Positions 48,707 through 61,173 are shown, counted from the first letter of the stretch. The stretch is 64,000 nt of DNA from Psilocybe azurescens (GCA_023853785.1 JAJIRX010000817.1:1-64000), one strand, 5' to 3'. The notes: generated by a model not told the origin, from the letters alone. Translations and numbers: made by a program.

Positions 48707-50724
48707 CTGACTTCCGTCAACCAGGATTTCGGGAGCTCACAGCCTTGACGTTCCTCGTTACTTTTAGTTATTACAGTGGGGGCACTGCTGCACCATCTTC
48801 CATGAAAAGTTATGTGCTAGGATAATCAAATCTTATTCCCCATGCACAGCACTACTTTTAACTTCTCACCCCGATGACTTGTGTACTGTACCCAAGGAGC
48901 ATCTTTCAATTATTTTCATCAGATACCAGAGCCAACTGGTATATGCATACATGCACACTGGTAACGACAGTCAATGGTCCTTGATCACTGTTCGTGGTAC
49001 TTTCTTTGACAGTTCTTGGTGATTATTAGCCGCAGCAATGTCCAAGATACAAACTTTTAACGAGCACGGAAGTTTTATGATCGGAAACGAGACGTAGTAT
49101 CTCAGTAGAAAACACTACCTTAACATTAGAGGATCATAAGAGGTGATTGATAGGAGCTGGCCCGGCTGCCAGGTCAGTCGAATCAGACGGATTCGACGTT
49201 TCTGTTAGGCCTTGTTTCGCTCCCCAGCATCGATCAAAGCTCTCTACCAAATTTAGAGCTCCGAGGATGGTCCGGTATTGACTCAGCTCCGGCTTCGCGT
49301 GACAAACCGTAGCGTACAAATCTTCTTTTCTGCCACACATCGTTTTTCTAGCCACGTCACTGTCCCTTCGTCGTAATATTGTATACTCGAGTATACACTC
49401 CTTTATTTTCTCCTACTCTCATAGAGCCTATTTATGCACCTATGGCCAGGAAATTTTCAGCTCATCAGTGTATCTAATGCTGATCTAATGATAATCACGG
49501 GACGTAACATGCAGTGACATTCTATCGAAAACCCGTGGGAGCCAGCTTTGACCAGATGCAAGCTATGGAAACGAGATACCGATGCCTAAGCACGGATCAA
49601 TGCCGGGGAGCAAAACAGGGCCTTAGTCAAGAGACGCTAACAAATAATATTCGCTTCCTTCCAACTTCCATCATCTTTCTTGAGGAGAAATTTTGATCTT
49701 TGGACTTCCAGAACCAAGGGCTTATTCGGCTCCTCGCCAGGAGCTTCCATTACCAAGTCCTAAGCGGAAACTTCTCATCCCAATGCCGCATGACGGCACA
49801 ATCTCGAATGTACCGCCTTTCTGAGGAAGAACTTTCTTTTCTTCCATTCAACTTGTTCATTACAAGTCAGATAATCGATGTTTTAAAGAGATGGACTACG
49901 CACTTGAGGACCTCATAAGGTGTCTTCACAAATATGAGTTCCTTACTGATTACACTCGATCGACGTAGTGCTGTTGGCCATCATGTAGCCACCATCAAAC
50001 CGGGGCTTGTTTGTCTAGGTGTTGCGGAAATCTACCGCATGTGCGTAGAACAGTTCCAAGTACTTGCGACACGCTACTATGTCTGAAATCGTTATCTACT
50101 TATCATCAAGTTATATTTCTGATTAGGATATCCATTTGGAATATATACTGCTTTTCTGAGCCAGTCTTGAACCGATGCCTGAGCGCTACACGAACACGGC
50201 CAGTTACCAGATCTCGTTTGTGTTGCTTCATCTCAATTGACGTTGTCAACAGGAGTCAAATATAATAGACCTGCCGGAGATGTGCTAAAACAGTAATTGA
50301 ATATGTGCGATTAAACCCAATGACATGATCAGCACTTAGTGGATACAATCGAAATATCTACGGCTAAGATACTCCATCATGGAAATGCTACTTCTATGAC
50401 ATTCATTATCTATGGTATACATCAGTGTAGTTCCCAGCAGGCTTGATACATTTCTTACTTGTGTGACCAAGACGATGGTATCTCGATCGTAAAACTGACT
50501 GTTACTGGATCGGTATCCCAATAGGTTCAAACGCATTCGTATATTTCACTCATACTGTACCTCTCGTCTCAGATGTGAAATGTTTTAATTCCCTCACCTC
50601 AGGCACGTTAATTAGGCCAAAGAAGTAGCGGCAGTCCAAACCGTATATATTACAAGTCTACAACAGAGCAAGTCTCCTCACCAAAGTACTTGTCAATTCG
50701 ACACCAGCCTCTACGCCTTGCAAT
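48707..50724. other. 2 kb without a supported gene
   Basis: Short frames only. A diverged inverted duplication of about 30 bp (GGGGAGCGAAACAAGGCC type) links about 49210-49245 and 49585-49618 and is probably old repeat debris. TATATATT at about 50644 lies upstream of the next gene. Confidence 0.45.
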
Positions 50725-51460
50725 ATGTATACAAATAACCCATACGCACAAGGAGGCTGGTCAAATCCAGAAAATTCACACTCTATCAATGGAAGGCCTG
50801 CCTGGAATACAATCTCCGCACACCCGCCGACTTTTGGCGCCCTTCCTCCAATCAAGCATCAGTCAACGTTGGCGCTCACATTCGAATTTTCTTCAATGAA
50901 TCCTGATATCCTCGACTGCATCGTTACTGGACCAACAAACAACAAATTATTCGATATCCGCACCATTCAGGAGACCACGAGAGTATCTAAAGTCGACAAC
51001 GAGGTATTCGGAATTATACAATGGTCAAGCCACCCCACCGTTGAGGTACTAAGGGGTGTCCTTCCTCAACGGCAAACGAGAGATTTTCTCCGACTCTCAG
51101 CCGATAGAAGGTGACTCGCATTGTTGGCACTGCTTGAGAAACGAGTGTTCATTGTTTTGAAATAGCCATCGAACCATGATTATCCTAGGAAAATCCTATG
51201 TATGGGTGCCTCGTCCCGATGGGAACTACGTAAGACATAGTCCACATAGTAGCGCAGCCGACAGAACTGACTCGTTCACCTAGCTATACCGGGATGGGTT
51301 TAAGCCATCAGAACCTTTGGCCCGGATTGTCGTCTACCAAGGTAATAAACAGGGTTCAAGAATTATGTTAGATATAGCAAGCGATGCAATTCAGCCAGGT
51401 CTTCTTGAGCCTTGCATAATGGCCACCATTCTTTTATCGACACCTCGGCACCTTGATTAA
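50725..51460 (+). CDS. DUF6593-type basidiomycete protein, 208 residues
   Basis: Exons 50725-51110, 51166-51229 and 51284-51460 join in frame to 209 codons. The protein begins with a Gly/Asn/Pro/Ser-rich leader. A compact beta-rich domain follows: LALTFEFSSMNPDILDCIVTG, KLFDIRT, VFGIIQWSSHPTVEVLRGVL, FLRLSADRSHRTMIILGKSY, VWVPRPDGNY, EPLARIVVY and GLLEPCIMATILL. This order matches the DUF6593 family, which is expanded in Agaricomycetes and has no established function. There is no signal peptide or membrane segment, so it is probably intracellular. No frame problem was seen. Confidence 0.75.
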
Positions 51461-51964
51461 TTCATTGCCTTATGATCTCACTATTTATTTTTCATGTATA
51501 TTTCTTGCTTTGAATCCGATTTCCCTCTATTTATGTAGTCCGTATGTATTATGATTTCCCTCTATTTATGTATATATTATTAGTATTTCAGATAGCAAAT
51601 ATGATATGCCTTCGTGGCCTACAGAATCTAGAACGGGGTCTCATTAATGAAGCGAGGTAGATCCTACTAACCTATTCATTCTTTCATCCATCGCATTGGA
51701 CTCAATTTTTTTATTCGAAGGTAGGAAGGTAGGGTATATTAACCAGAGAGGATCGAACTAGAACGTATTTTGGGACCCACCATCGGCACAGTATCATGGC
51801 GTCCGAAAACGTAAAATTGGTTCGTGGGCAAGAAAGTATGGTGTGTTTACTACGCGTACTGGCTGCGTTGTTATTGGTCTGCTTCACTTTGTTGTGCACA
51901 ATGTTCATCTGGTTCATGCAGTCAGAACAATGTACCTGTTCTGATCAACCGGCGCTTATGTCAT
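51461..51964. other. AT-rich intergenic region
   Basis: A segment (GATTTCCCTCTATTTATGTA) is present twice, near 51519 and 51552, as a short tandem duplication. No gene was found. Confidence 0.5.
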
Positions 51965-52038
51965 GGCCGACTAGCTCAGCTGGTTAGAGCGTCGTGCTAA
52001 TAACGCGAAGGTCTTGGGTTCGATCCCCACGTTGGCCA
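51965..52038 (+). tRNA. tRNA-Ile (anticodon AAU), intronless
   Basis: Identical in all 74 positions to the minus-strand gene at 43175-43248: acceptor GGCCGAC/GTTGGCC, anticodon loop CTAATAA, T loop TTCGATC. A T5 run at 52048-52052 is the Pol III terminator. The bases immediately 5' (TTATGTCA) are also nearly the same in the two copies, but homology stops soon after. Confidence 0.95.
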
Positions 52039-52589
52039 CTTAATAACTTTTTGAGTGTCCACTCGCCGCTTTAGCTTTTCTACGACAAATCTAAAGCTAT
52101 CTTTGAAACATTGTCAAATCCAATCCGTAGTATCAAACACTTAACCGTTTTCCAAGTTAACTTCATTAGCTCATCGAAACACTTGCTCCTCCAGCCTGGT
52201 CCAGTGGTCCTCGTCGCAATCGACAGATAAAATTCACCTGCGTCTGTCTTTGTGCCATTAGTGTTCCATCTCCGTGGTTCTAATTCGCGGTCTAGACATC
52301 CCCGTTTCTGCAACACATCCATTTGTGATTAATCTAAGGTCATATCACGCGCAAATCATACGCGAACATATGTGCGGGATACTATATACCTGCTACACTC
52401 GCATAACCATTTGATGTCTGACCGGAATCGAGTCACATTACATATGCGTGACACGCCGCATTTAATGAGATTACGAAGCAACCAATAATTGGGACCAGAT
52501 TTGGACCGTACTACAACCTCATATTTGCTACACCGCACGAACTAAACAAGTCTCGAACGAATCTGTGCGAAGGGTGTCGCGTCCTTGAA
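52039..52589. other. Upstream region of the Zn2Cys6 gene
   Basis: No gene is supported in the region between the tRNA and the transcription factor ATG. Confidence 0.4.
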
Positions 52590-55500
52590 ATGCCGAACAC
52601 AATACGCCCGTTCTCCAGTGCAGAGAAGCCCATTGTGAAACGATCACAGGGAACCTGCTCAGAATGTAGAAGGAAAAGGAGTGAGTGTGCTGAATGATGA
52701 TCGCGCCGTGTTTGATCGCCAATCCTGCTGCTATCTGCAGTTAGATGTGAGTGTTCAATATTTCTTTGAATGCGCCCATAGCCTCACGTCAGAAACTCTG
52801 TCAGGTGATAGAGCCATAAGACACAGGTCGAAGTGCACAAATTGTGAAATCTCCAATATCGAGTGTGTCGCAGCCGGATCCCAGGTACCGTCAGCGCTAG
52901 CACTGCTATTTTTTTAAAATATAACGCTTGCATTTTCAGAAATCCCACCTGCAAAGACAGCAAGAGTACGACTTAATGTTCACACAATTTCGCGTGTTGC
53001 TTACACATTGTCTCTTAGTTACATTCGCATTCTGGAGACGAGAATAAAAAGGCTAGAAAGCTATATTCAGGCGGTGAATTACACGTATGCCATCATCTGG
53101 TTACTGGCTTGATGACATCAATAAACAGCTTTTCCCAAACGAGGATGTGGATGCGGTCATAAGCAAGCCCCCGCCGTACAGTAAAGATCGAATTATCGGC
53201 CTTCTCGCACTGACAACTTCCACAGGTCATTTATGTTCATGAATACAACGAAGGAACGCATTGCTGATGGCGTTGTTACTTCGACGAACGCGGGGGACTA
53301 CTCGGAGATCTCTGACGAAGATGATATCGGATATGTCTCATTAGTAGAGCAGCTATGTCAGCTCGCTGTGACTCCCATGCAATCGCCTCGATTCATTGGT
53401 CAGGCTAGGTAAGCTTTGCTCCTCAACTATCCTTTCATGTAGTAAGCGAGTGGATACAGCCCAATTATAGCTGCAAAACAGGCCGCTTCGATGAGAAGTA
53501 AGATCACTGGTGTACCAGACACTGGGTTGGATCCTAATAAATACAGACGATCCTTGTTTTGGTCGTTGACTCCAGTACGCTATGCTGTTATAATTCTCCT
53601 AGCGGCATCCACGATACTGACCACTTACCCTGCAGTGGGAGGAAGCATATGTGACCACCCTGAAGCAACCTATGTTTATCCTGAACCTGATCTTCTTCTA
53701 AATCTGGTTAATCTTTACTTTGAGAAAACGAACAGTCTTATTCCCATTCTCCACCAGCCGACGTTCATGAAAGCACTCATATCTGGAAAGCACCACCGAG
53801 ATCCATCTTTTGGAATGACCGTTCTCTTAGTCTGTGCTAATGGATCCAAGTACTCTACAGATCCTCGTGTTTGCTATGCTCCGGATTTCCAACAGCCAGC
53901 TATGTCTTCTGGGTGGCATTACTTTTGTCAGGTACCAATACATCGAAGGATGATGCTTTATACTCCCACTGTCTACGACTTGCAGTACTACTCGGTAAGA
54001 TGACTGCTCAGCGCATCCGTCTTCTTACCATCGTCAATCCAGCTCGCTGCAATATATCTTAGTGGTGCATCCTTGTGCTCTATCTCTTCCAATCTAGTAT
54101 GCATTGGACTACGATATGCAATAGAGCTTGGCGCGCATCGTCGAAAAGGACAAATCCGACCTTCTTCCGATAATGAGCATTCAAAACGCGCCTTTTGGTC
54201 AGCCGAATGGTGTTTCTGTTCCCATTGACCTTACCTTTTTGTACATCAGGGCGCTCTTCTGCTTGGATGCCATTCATAACTCTTTCTATGGTAGACCCGC
54301 CGGAATTTCACATGATTCGTAAGACCATCTGCCTACAGTAACCTCATTTACCATTCTACAACTCACTGGACATACTTAGGTTCGATGTCGATTACCCAGT
54401 TGAATGTGACGACCAATACTGGGATCATGAAGACCCAGAAAAGGCGTTTAAACAACCTCCTGAAAAGCCTTCTGCTATCTCCAGCTTCGTTTATTTAATC
54501 AAGCTGTGCGAGATACTTAGTTTTTCATCGAGAACCTTGTATTCCACGAAGAAATCGAGACTTATTTCGGGATATTTTGGCGGCGACTGGGAGATGCGGA
54601 TGGTAGCAGAGCTTGATTCTTCTTTGAATAAATGGAAGGCTTCCCTCCCAACACATTGTAAGCGAGATATCCTCTCCTGCTGAAGACTACTAATGATCGC
54701 CTCATAGTACATTGGGACCCAAATAGAGAAGATGTGCAATTCTTCCAACAATCTGCCAATTTACATTCGATATTTTTCTACGTACAGATTCAAGCTCACC
54801 GCCCCTTCCTCGTCAAGAAGTCCGATTTGTCATTTACTTCCGTTGCTATGTGTACGAACGCTGCTAGATCATGCTCTCACATTCAGGAAGCGGCACTTAC
54901 GAGGGACTGCAGAGTTCTTCCCCATACGCCGGTTTGTTTCCCTTACATGACTTATGGTCGATTGCTCATATAACCTCTTTGGCTTAGTACGTTGCTTTTA
55001 CAGCGGGAATTGTTTCTGTCCTCTGTCTATGGAGTAGCCATTGCCCAGGCTACGTCGGCGACCCTCAAAAGGAAATGGATAATCTTCTTAGATGCGTCAA
55101 TATTCTCAAAATATGCGAAACAAGGTTTGCTTTCTTATGCTCATATTGAACGTATTTCTAATGGGTCCAAAACGTCATAGGTGGCATAGTGCTGGTTCAT
55201 TACGGTGAGGCCCGCCTCGTTTCTACTACAATTGGCGTTGACGGACTTTATCCGTGTCGGATTTAGTGATATTCTGAGTGATTCCGGTGGCCTCAAACAA
55301 AATGATCCGACGATTGCACCTCCCTCAACGGAGAACGCTAGCCGGACGTTACGGCTACCTAACCCTTTTGAGCATGCCTTATCCGAGTCGCTACCCCTAG
55401 AGGACACGACTTGGTCAAACGATACCTGGGATTATGCTGAATTATTTCTTACAGAGATGGGTCATCGTGACTCTCAGCCTACCGAGAATAATCGCGTTCA

Positions 55501-55699
55501 TGGTGTTGCTCCTGAAGCTACCCAGCTATCCGAACCCTCCCTGGTCAATAATGCGTTTACTCTGTCTGATGCTCCCACAGTGTATAATCCGTAAGCGATC
55601 GTTGTCGTGTACTATGCGTCACCCTCTTTCTGATAACTAGCCCTCGTACTCAGCTTCGAAGATTGGGACCAGTATGTGCAGAACGTGGGCCGTATGTAG
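52590..55699 (+). CDS. Zn2Cys6 transcription factor with fungal-specific domain
   Basis: Nuclear DNA-binding regulator. The ATG at 52590 opens a binuclear cluster assembled from three exons: CSECRRKR (52590-52680), a 6-nt exon (52741-52746) and CDRAIRHRSKCTNCEISNIEC (52805-52884). This gives the six zinc ligands. A leucine coiled coil follows (YIRILETRIKRLESYI). The fungal-specific trans domain then shows DLLLNLVNLYFEKTN, PILHQPTFMKAL, GMTVLLVCANGSKYS, IGLRYAIELGAHRRK, ALFCLDAIHNSFYGRPAGI and VDYPVECDDQYW. The tail is acidic and Ser-rich and ends FEDWDQYVQNVGRM at 55699. At least twelve introns. The join near 53630-53680 needs one extra base (perhaps CC for CCC). Target genes are unknown; the convergent hydrophobin is only a neighbour. 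Confidence 0.85.
52741..52746 (+). other. 6-nt microexon (TTAGAT) of the Zn2Cys6 gene
   Basis: The hexamer TTAGAT lies between CTGCAG and GTGAGT, so it has a good acceptor before it and a good donor after it. The preceding intron is 60 nt and the following one 58 nt, both GTGAGT...CAG. Including it gives Ile-Arg-Cys, with the third zinc-ligand Cys split over the next junction. Omitting it keeps the frame but removes that residue. Confidence 0.7.
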
Positions 55700-55955
55700 C
55701 AATATGTCCACCGCTCATCAGCGACGCGTCATTGAACTATCCGGAGAGAACGCTCAGCGCTAGTTCATGCAATGAATGTATTCTGGATGACATCGGTTCG
55801 CAATTTAACGAGATATAAATACTGCATAGCTCGAAACAATCAGACACATCTGTTGTCCATGGGTATCTTCGTATCCGCAATCAGGCTAGAAAGTAGAGAA
55901 TGGACCTCCAACGTGCCCCGTTCTTTAGGCCCTCATTAGAGAAATGGGTTTTGGA

Positions 55956-56526
55956 TTAGGAAGAAGCGGGTTGAGCTGTGCATCCGAATGAAACTCCGGT
56001 CTAAAGAGGGGAAAGGTAACATTCATTATTCCATTTAAGGCCTATAATCGTTCAACGAGACTTACGAAGTCGTTGTTTGTGCAGCATGCCTGGATGCCAC
56101 TGTTGTCGGCGCTGGAAATAAATAATTAGTATGGGCAGCTATTTGACGCCATTCGCGAAGACCTCTCACCAAGTGTCATCGAGTGGCGAGCAGAGCACTG
56201 TTCTCAGAATGAAACGTCAGGGAGGTCGAGAAGCTTTCCACAATATTCATCCAACTTACACCCAATATCACCGTCGTCCGACGGAATTGTGGTAGTAGCG
56301 AATTGAGGTAGAGCACTCAGTTGAGAGATACTATCGGGCGTTCGCTGTTAGTTGAGAATGTAACGTTTAGCGATTGTAATTAGTGAAGAGTAGTAGAGGC
56401 GAGTGAGTCTCTGTTCACGCTGACCTCTTGAGTGCTGAAGCAGCAGAGAGCAGTTCCAGAGTCGCAGCTGAGTTGCGAAGCAACGAGGGCAGGGAAGACA
56501 AATGCGAAGAGAGCAAAGGCGCGCAT
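55956..56526 (-). CDS. Hydrophobin (class I type), 101 residues
   Basis: Small secreted surface-active protein that coats hyphae, spores or fruit bodies. Exons 56425-56526, 56260-56344, 56170-56197, 56066-56111 and 55956-56000 join to 102 codons with consistent phases. The signal peptide is MRAFALFAFVFPALVAS. The eight cysteines are C-x6-CC (CDSGTALCC), one Cys in LLCSPLDDT, one in TCADNSGIQ, a CC pair in ACCTNN and a last one in GVSFGCTAQP. The C4-C5 loop (six residues) is shorter, and the C5-C6 spacing (eight) longer, than in typical class I members. A TATA box lies about 120 bp before the ATG. The gene is convergent with the Zn2Cys6 gene, with 256 bp between the stops. Confidence 0.85.
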
Positions 56527-56648
56527 GGCTACAATGACGATGGTGAAGTGGGTGACTGAAAGGAGGGTTGACAAGTGAGGGTCGAGGAGGTGCTCAGTAC
56601 TTCAACGAGACTGAAACAGTGAATCGTGGCGATATCATGTTCACTCAT

Positions 56649-56656
56649 ATTTATAC
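56649..56656 (-). promoter_or_regulatory. TATA box of the hydrophobin gene
   Basis: TATAAATA on the minus strand, 122 bp upstream of the hydrophobin ATG, consistent with a highly expressed gene. Confidence 0.6.
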
Positions 56657-58947
56657 CTTCCCATGCTCAATTAGCAACTATGTATGGACCTGAAGTTCGA
56701 GCTGCCCGGATCAGAAGTCTTGTCTCGCAGTGTGCTTCCGCTTCGCAGCCGATGAAAATGCATCAATTAATTATTAATACCGGACAGGTTGTTCCTGATC
56801 TCGCATACATACTTACTATCCGAGATAGAAGGTCAGTCGGAAGCTGTGGTTTTACTAAACACAAAGGTAATCCTTTCCGCCTTTTTTGATATTCGTAGCC
56901 TTAGCTTGAATGACTTAGATTATACTCGTTGTATGTAAGTCTTACTGAAGACATCCACGGAGGCTCGGAGGGCACTTTCGACGAAGAGGGCATCTGTTTA
57001 TAAACGACGTGTACAAGTTGCACTGTTTCAATCATCTAGACAGCTGTATCATCTCTGCGACTGCGTGGGTAGTGCGTGGGAGGTTCCTTCTCAGCGGAAG
57101 ATCTGTCATATTTCGTGGCTTTCCTCACGAGGCTTTCGTGAAGTATTTCAGGCTTCTCTCATGCGTTTTGTCTCTATTGGATTTTTAGTGGCCAAGTATG
57201 TGCTACGTCTACGCGTCCCTATTGTGCCCCACTAAATAATATTAGTGATGATATCTTCAACTGTAGAGATGTCACGTACAAGGCTGTACAACTGCATGTC
57301 CTGTCAGTCACCATTATTAAATACAGTTCTGGCGCTAAAAATATACAGAAAGTTGAACATTCCAGGCCCAAGAATCTGTAGAACAAGGCACTGTACTGTA
57401 TTCTCTCTGTCGGATATGTCTAACCGCTGGCACTCATCAGTCCATCAATGTCGAGGTGTATGGCATTTTAAATTTATTGGTAGATATTTTCACATTTACA
57501 ATTGGCGACATACATTCTGATAGAATCGTGGTCGAACATACTGATCCAATGGTATTAGGCCACTGTATATCGAAAGAAATCATTGGTGATATATGAAGTA
57601 ATTTGTTTTTGGACGATTCATGTAGTAGGCACGGTTTAAAATTAGATTGTCGTTGGTGAACGTGCCGGTGAGATATGATAATAACTACTACACATCGACT
57701 CTTTCCGATAGCCATTCGACCCTTTAGAGTATGCTAAACGTTAAACGTACTATAGAGACCTATATTAGATGCCGATTGTCTTAGATTGACGCGATTTCAG
57801 TGATTTGTAACTCGGTAAACATATGCTGCATCTTGGTAGAGAAGTGGAGAGAAAAATGTTACTATTAGCGTCATGTTGGAGTGCTTTTCTTTTCAGAGTA
57901 AAAACTCATCTCCTATAGTTCTTATTTCAACCCCGTTAATCTGCTTTGTGTCCTTCTGAGTATGTATTTATTTTTAGCTAAAGTTATTTATAGAACACAT
58001 TCAAAAGCTCACTATTAGCGGTGGTGCGGTGTTTTTGGTACATACGCAAGTACTCCAGCACAGTCAGCATACACGAGGCAATAAATATGTCTTTCTTTGC
58101 ATAGTAACCCCATACATTCTCTAATCGCTTGAAGCACGGTGGAGCTGGAATACTGAGAACGACATTTCATTTTCACGTTCGACAACATAATGGAAAGGAA
58201 CGATTCTCTCTCTACAGTCTGCTTAGAATTTTCATTTTTGAATTTATGCTATACCGAATATGTACATGGACAACTATATGTATTTATTTAGCGGAGAGGA
58301 AATACATAGTCGTGAACAAAAGTCGATTGGCCTCGTGACCCGTGAGAATAAAATAATTCACTTATTCGAATTTTCCCGTCGTGTGCCTGTTCTTGTTCTC
58401 GTTCTCTCGTATTCTGTACGATACCCGCATTGATTCTACCAACTTTCATGCTATTTACGACAAGCACCATGGTCGTTGACCCAGCAACGTGCCTCACCTC
58501 CCTGAGGCTGTGCAAGGTAGAAGCACGCCACATACTGGAGCAAACTGCATCATAGGGTCTGTGGAGCCGCAATGAGCCCAATGCTCACGTTGGAAACATC
58601 TGTCTTTAGAACTGTCTAATACTATATCAGTACCAACGCCTTTTGGTTGCTACGAACATCTTCTAGCTATACAAACAGTCCCTGCGCAGTATGTTATAGT
58701 TGCCGATACGAAAGGAGACACTGTTCGGCGAGAAATTTCGTCGTATGACGTTGATAATCCACTTCATTGCTCCTTCGATTACATCCATTGTTCCTTTCTA
58801 CCACTAGGAAACAGCGTTACCCTTCTCCTCGTGTTTTTAGTCTAATTAATCAACTGAAGTATAAGTCGCCTACGACTTCTCAGGTTCGTCTTCGTGCTCT
58901 GCGACTTTAATAACTGAGAGTGGGCAGTTTTACTTACATTTCTCTTT
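56657..58947. other. 2.3 kb without a supported gene
   Basis: Short frames only (up to 97 codons on the minus strand at 58288-58581). No motif or splice chain was recognised. Confidence 0.45.
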
Positions 58948-61173
58948 ATGTCAGACGACCTTACACCCAGTGAAATAGACCTCCTAGAGGACAAGACAAA
59001 GCGTGTAGGCAAGTGGATATCCCACACTCGCCAACACTCGCCCGTCAACGCATTCAGTCCTCCAACGCCCCCGCCAACCGTCATCGAAGCTCACCATTCT
59101 CATCCCCATTCTCGTTCTCGTTCTCATCCTCGCCATCACCATCACCATCGCTCAATAGCGATCCTCCGTCCATCCACCATGAATAACATCGCTTATCCAG
59201 GACATCCCATGCCACCCACCGACCCCAGATTCGCTGGGTATCACTCACCGACCGGCGCATACCCAATGTCTCCAAACTATCCTCAGCATCCGTCCATGAT
59301 GCCAGTTCCTATGGTTCCTATGTCCGCCCCTCTACAATCTCACCCCTCGATGTCTCCACAATACCCAGGAAACATGTTCTCCCGCCCAGGCGGCGTCCCA
59401 CAGTCGGGAGGTTACGGCCAGCCAGGGATGAACATCGGGATGCAACCCAACCACGAATTCTCTTCGCTGGGCCGAGACGAGAATGGTTCGATTATCAACG
59501 AACCCCATCCGCATTCTGCACCCATAATGCCTATGTCGGCTCCAGCAGGTGCAGGTGGGACGATACCGAATGCCTACCATGCCCCACACACCAACGTCGT
59601 CTTGGACGACTCTTATGGAAGTAGAAGTAGTCACCGCCGCCGCCATCATCGTCATCGCTCTCCTTCGAGGACACGGGGCAGGGCACATACACGTGAACGA
59701 GAGAGGACACCGCAGCCATCGCGGACGCCGTCACCCCGCGTGCACGCTCACATTCGCATTCGCGCCTCCCTCAAGCTCGCTCGTATACTCGAGACTTAGA
59801 CAGAGGCCAAGGTCTAGACGGAGACTTTGCTAGAGACTCCGAGCGTGCTATCCCGCCCGACTATGTTCCAGCCTCCCCGGGCCCCGACAGACGCTCGCAC
59901 GGAACAAGCAGCAGCAGGACAGCGCGCTCGAGGGCGCGGCCGGACGGGAACGGGAACACGACACACGCCAATTCTGTCGCAAACCCAAACCCAAACCCAA
60001 GTGCCACCGCACATGCGAATGTAAACCCCATAGTGCAGGCTGCCGAGGCTGCGGTCGCTGGTTACATGCAGGGACACGGACATGGCCACAAGCACGGGCT
60101 TAAACATACGCTTGAACAGGCAGCTCTCGCGCAAGCAGTCGACGGAGGCTTGGGCCAGGGACACGCGGGAGCAGCGGGAAATACGGGCGGTCCGCCTTGG
60201 ATGCAAGCTGCTGAGGCCGCGCTGTCCGGGTTCGTGCAAGGTCATGGGCATCAGGGGCAGGGCCAAGGTCAAGGTCAACCCCAGGGTGGATCTCAACAGC
60301 GTTCACCGATGCTACACAGCAGTGGCGGTCATCGACACCGTCACGATCACCATGGGCATGAGCATGGGCACGGGCACGGGCACCACAACCATGGCTCCCA
60401 CCACCGATCCTTATCCCGCCCCCATCATCACCATGACCATCGCGAATATGACAGCCATCCGACAGTCCACAGCAGGGACTTTGCAACATATGCGCCTGCA
60501 GCGTCTGCAGCTGCAACGTCAAGACCAGCATTCTCGCGGCACCGTTCGCAGTCGATCGATGATCGTGACTTGCAGCGCTCGATGGCAAGGACGAGAGCGC
60601 AGTATGAGGGTGGCGGTGGAGGCGGCGGCAGCGGAAGACACAGTGGTGGCTATGGCAGCGGGGCCAACGGAGGGTATGGCTCCGGGACTGGGACTGGAGG
60701 GTACGGCTATCAAAATGGGGGTGGAATGGGAGGGTATGGGAACACTGGGAACGGCGCTTACCCACAGGTAATCCATTCCTCGCCTACCCATCCCACCTTG
60801 GTCCCCATACACGACGGCAAAGGCGGGTGGGTCGTCGTCCCTCCCCAGGGAAAGATTTGCACATAGTCGTAAGCCATTTCTGCGTTCTCGTTTAGATTTG
60901 GACTGATTTTTCTTTGAATTTATCTCTTGACAGGACGCAGCAAATAGGACCCTCTACCACACAAATAGTCGAAGCAAACCAATCCAAGGACAGTTTAATA
61001 AGCTCCGAGCGCGTTCGTCCTCACAGCCACGTTCTGGTGTTCGACATTCAGGGTCGCCTTCCCAGTCCTTCTTCTCCAAGTTCTTCGGTATGGGAAGGAA
61101 AAACGTCAGTCACGAGAGAGGGAGGGAGAGGATGCTGCAACCCCAGCCTGTGCAGTATGTGCACACACGCTAA
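58948..61173 (+). CDS. His/Gly/Pro-rich low-complexity protein
   Basis: The ATG at 58948 begins MSDDLTPSEIDLLEDKTKRV, a charged, possibly helical head. Pro/Met/Tyr-rich and His/Arg/Ser-rich stretches follow (RRRHHRHRSPSRTRGR), then two copies of an AAEAA motif (VQAAEAAVAGYMQGHGHG and WMQAAEAALSGFVQGHGH). HG/HH repeats and a Gly/Tyr-rich domain come next, ending at VPIHDGKGGWVVVPPQGK. Two single-base gaps hide the full length: the C-run 59734-59737 and the G-run 60848-60850. Once allowed for, a 65-nt intron (60869-60933) leads to a last exon with SFFSKFFGMGRKNV and a stop at 61173, about 720 residues in all. There is no signal peptide or membrane segment. Metal binding through the His clusters, or condensate formation, is possible but unproven. 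Confidence 0.7.
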
